This document shows positions 15,984 to 18,237 of a DNA stretch of 18,237 bases, piece by piece (position 1 is the stretch's first letter; each line of letters begins with the position of its first letter). Both the position numbers and the translations under genes were made by a program. The notes under the pieces are model-generated. The model saw only the letters and a list, made by a program, of their open reading frames with translations. It was not told where the DNA came from and searched no databases. Source of the DNA: an uncultured Streptococcus sp. (GTDB taxonomy: Bacteria > Bacillota > Bacilli > Lactobacillales > Aerococcaceae); NCBI GenBank assembly GCA_916050055.1, contig CAJZJY010000002.1:1-18237 (forward strand), in the 5' to 3' direction.

Positions 15984-16858
15984 TACTGCGCCTCCTTTCC
16001 ACTCACAATAATCATTCGGTCCATTCCTGCAATATCTTTATGGATCGTTACTTTTCGATTCGGACAAGCTTCACTAAAAATTCGTTGCACGCTTGGTCCT
16101 TGCTTAAATCCAATTTCAAAAAAGGCTTGGCCACTATCTGTTAGATACTCTTCTAAGCGGTGGGCAATCTTTTCGTAAATCGCAAGGCCCTCCTTTTCCG
16201 CAAATAACGCTTGTTTTGGTTCATAGCGTCTCACCGATTCATCCATTAATACTTCTTCAGAAAAAGCAATATACGGTGGATTACTAATAATACATTCAAA
16301 TTTCTCATGTGGAACATTGCTGTACACATCGCTGTATTTTAATTCTGTTTGAAGATTGAACTTATCCCGGTTCTTCTTAGCAACAACGAGCGCTTCTTCT
16401 GAAATATCGCACCCCATATATCGATGTCGGCCAACCAGTCTTTCTAGACTCAAAATAATGCATCCTGTCCCGACGCCAATTTCTAGAACTCTCCCAACAG
16501 GGCACTGTTCTAAAAAGGACTGTGCTTTTAACACTAGTTCTTCTGTTTCTGGACGAGGAATTAAAGCATCCTTTGTGACTATAAATTCTTCCCCTAGAAA
16601 TTCCGCCACTCCAGTAATTTGCTGCAATGGTTCAAACTCACTAAGACGTAGTAACTCGCCCTCTAAGTCTTCAAAAGTCACCGTAGCCTCTTGGCGTAAA
16701 TTTAATAAAAATTGAGATAAAGTCCATTGATTCTTAAATAACATCAATTCTCTGACAAGATGCTGGCATTCTTTGTTCCCTAATTTCGGTTGTTTTTCTT
16801 CTAAAAAACAAGAAGCCCTAATGAGGACTTCTTGGTTCGTTGGATTAGTTGTTTCCAT
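15983..16858 (-). CDS. prmC: Peptide chain release factor N5-glutamine methyltransferase
   Basis: PrmC (HemK) methylates the glutamine of the GGQ motif in RF1 and RF2 using S-adenosylmethionine, which speeds peptide release. The 291-residue product has the N-terminal helical substrate-binding domain (about 1-85) and [11 protein letters not shown] (99-109). The SAM-binding loop reads EIGVGTGCI (126-134) instead of the more usual D-I-GTGSG form, and the catalytic, glutamine-binding NPPY is at 193-196. Its ATG overlaps the last 14 bases of prfA, the gene for its own substrate. GGAG within prfA serves as the ribosome binding site, so the two proteins are made together. Confidence 0.95.
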   Translation of the reverse strand: METTNPTNQEVLIRASCFLEEKQPKLGNKECQHLVRELMLFKNQWTLSQFLLNLRQEATVTFEDLEGELLRLSEFEPLQQITGVAEFLGEEFIVTKDALIPRPETEELVLKAQSFLEQCPVGRVLEIGVGTGCIILSLERLVGRHRYMGCDISEEALVVAKKNRDKFNLQTELKYSDVYSNVPHEKFECIISNPPYIAFSEEVLMDESVRRYEPKQALFAEKEGLAIYEKIAHRLEEYLTDSGQAFFEIGFKQGPSVQRIFSEACPNRKVTIHKDIAGMDRMIIVSGKEAQ

Positions 16859-17924
16859 TATTTAGTTGCTCCAATTTTTCTGTGTGATCATAAAGAATTA
16901 AAGCATCGACAATTTCATCAATTTTTCCAGCTAACACTTGGTCTAGCTTTTGAAGAGTTAAACCAATACGGTGGTCTGTAACACGGTTTTGTGGGAAGTT
17001 GTACGTACGAATACGTTCAGAACGGTCCCCTGTACCTACTGCAGACTTACGGTTTGCATCATATTCAGATTGCGCTTCTTGAGAAATCTTGTCGTATACA
17101 CGCGCACGCAATACTTTCATCGCTTTCTCACGGTTCTTCAATTGTGAACGCTCATCTTGCATCGCTACAACAATACCTGTTGGCAAGTGCGTTAAACGTA
17201 CGGCAGAAGCTGTCTTATTAACGTGCTGTCCACCGGCACCTGATGCATGGTAAATATCCACACGAATATCTTTATCTTCTAATTCAATTTCTACTTCTTC
17301 TGCTTCAGGCATGACAACGACTGTAGCTGTTGAAGTATGCACACGTCCTTGAGATTCAGTTGACGGAACACGTTGTACACGATGAGCACCAGATTCATAT
17401 TTTAATTTAGAGAATACGTTATCCCCTGTAATCATTAAAATAACTTCTTTATATCCACCGATACCTGTAACATTGGCATCCATCACTTCTACTCGCCAAC
17501 CTTGTGCCTCTGCGTATTTTTGATACATTGTTAGTAAGTCACCAGCGAATAATGCAGCTTCATCTCCACCTGCAGCCCCGCGGATTTCCATGATGATGTT
17601 TTTGCCATCATTTGGATCTTCTGGTAATAGTAAGAATTTGATTTTATCTTCTAATTCTACTTTTTCTTTTTTGAGGGAGCTTAATTCTTCTTTTGCCATT
17701 TCTGCCATTTCAGCATCTAAGCTTTCACCAAGCATTTCCTCTGTGTCGCTAATTTCTTCGACCACTTGTTGATAACGTTTGAACGTTTCTACTTTTGGTC
17801 GTAAGTTTGCTTCTTCTTTTGTTAATTCCATGAAGCGTTTTGTATCGCCGATAACTTCCGGGTCACTTAATAACTCTGAAAGCTCATCATAACGAATAAT
17901 AAAACTATCTAATTGATCGAACAT
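16845..17924 (-). CDS. prfA: Peptide chain release factor 1
   Basis: RF1 recognises UAA and UAG stop codons in the ribosomal A site and triggers hydrolysis of the finished chain. The 359-residue protein has the helical domain 1 (about 1-100) and the stop-codon-reading PxT motif as PST (187-189) in [14 protein letters not shown]; this is the RF1 form rather than the SPF of RF2. The catalytic GGQ is at 231-233 in [20 protein letters not shown]. The start is well supported by AAAGGAGAA, 21 bases after the tdk stop. No frameshift is present, which is expected since programmed frameshifting belongs to prfB. It is overlapped by prmC, which methylates the Gln of GGQ. Confidence 0.98.
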   Translation of the reverse strand: MFDQLDSFIIRYDELSELLSDPEVIGDTKRFMELTKEEANLRPKVETFKRYQQVVEEISDTEEMLGESLDAEMAEMAKEELSSLKKEKVELEDKIKFLLLPEDPNDGKNIIMEIRGAAGGDEAALFAGDLLTMYQKYAEAQGWRVEVMDANVTGIGGYKEVILMITGDNVFSKLKYESGAHRVQRVPSTESQGRVHTSTATVVVMPEAEEVEIELEDKDIRVDIYHASGAGGQHVNKTASAVRLTHLPTGIVVAMQDERSQLKNREKAMKVLRARVYDKISQEAQSEYDANRKSAVGTGDRSERIRTYNFPQNRVTDHRIGLTLQKLDQVLAGKIDEIVDALILYDHTEKLEQLNNGNN

Positions 17925-17945
17925 ACTTTTCTCCTTTATCTTCTC

Positions 17946-18237
17946 TTATAAGCGTTCTTCACCAGGATGATTATAATGATAACGGCAAACTGGATAATAG
18001 GCATCATTGCCTCCAATTTGAATTTGTTCTCCCGTATACACTGGAACACCATCCACCACGCGCATATTCATACTTGCTTTTTTATGACAATACCAACAAA
18101 TCGTTTTAATCTCTTCGATTTTATCCGCATAAAGTAATAAGTATTTAGAGCCTTCAAATAACTCGTTTTGGAAATCATTCTTTAAGCCAAATGCCATTAC
18201 TGGAATATTCAATTCGTCAACAATTCGAGCGAGTTCG
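17946..18237 (-). CDS. tdk: Thymidine kinase, C-terminal part (5' end outside the window)
   Basis: This enzyme phosphorylates thymidine to dTMP in pyrimidine salvage. The reading frame stays open to the right window edge, so only about 96 C-terminal residues are visible, roughly half of a normal protein. Visible signatures are the [18 protein letters not shown] segment, the [24 protein letters not shown] region and the C-terminal VCRYHY. The cysteines of CWYC and the C-H pair of CRYH would make the structural zinc site; the more frequent first motif is CWCG, so CWYC is a small variation. The TTG at 18212 is only an internal codon, not the start. Walker A and the beginning of the gene are missing because of the window end. 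It is probably the first visible gene of the prfA-prmC-ywlC transcript. Confidence 0.93.
   Translation of the reverse strand, partial: ELARIVDELNIPVMAFGLKNDFQNELFEGSKYLLLYADKIEEIKTICWYCHKKASMNMRVVDGVPVYTGEQIQIGGNDAYYPVCRYHYNHPGEERL

Noticed and set aside
16356..16715. 119-residue open frame antisense to prmC
   Set aside because: Shadow of prmC; no ribosome binding site and no family resemblance.

Overview
The window looks like a chromosomal housekeeping segment from a low-to-moderate G+C Gram-positive bacterium, most likely of the order Lactobacillales. Supporting this are strong AGGAGG-type ribosome binding sites, TTG starts, T-rich Rho-independent terminators, a eight-gene F-ATPase operon without atpI, and two gene orders that I know from Firmicutes: secG-est-rnr-smpB and tdk-prfA-prmC-sua5-glyA-upp-atp. 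A Carnobacteriaceae/Aerococcaceae-like genus (for example Granulicatella) is a guess that I cannot test here. I see no mobile element, CRISPR array, prophage, rRNA or tRNA.

Layout. (1) Positions 1-83 hold two hairpin terminators back to back: a + strand one for a gene ending left of the window, and a - strand one for smpB. (2) Positions 84-3890 on the - strand carry secG, a carboxylesterase gene, rnr and smpB, with a terminator-like hairpin between secG and the esterase. The theme is protein export, RNA turnover and trans-translation. (3) Positions 3891-4043 are a divergent promoter region. (4) Positions 4044-6286 on the + strand carry a HAD phosphatase, a Cys-type glutathione peroxidase, a split-barrel flavin-binding protein and a membrane-anchored thioredoxin-like protein, then a terminator. 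This looks like a small redox or detoxification unit. (5) Positions 6368-12760 on the - strand are atpBEFHAGDC, the complete F1Fo ATP synthase, closed by a terminator at about 6340-6365. (6) Positions 12761-18237 on the - strand carry tdk (cut by the window end), prfA, prmC, a Sua5-type threonylcarbamoyl-AMP synthase gene, glyA and upp, all feeding towards atp. These genes link translation termination, tRNA modification, one-carbon metabolism and pyrimidine salvage.

How it works together. tdk, prfA, prmC and sua5 overlap or nearly abut and look co-transcribed. prmC methylates the release factor made by prfA. glyA and upp each have a plausible promoter of their own. I found no convincing promoter between upp and atpB. 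Instead there is a large nested hairpin with a T7 tract, so the ATPase genes may depend on read-through from upp or on a promoter that I cannot recognise.

I did not find a clearly new biological system. The best leads are regulatory or structural details inside the ATPase operon: the upp-atpB nested hairpin, an altered glycine motif in the c subunit, and two-codon minicistrons at the starts of atpA and atpD.
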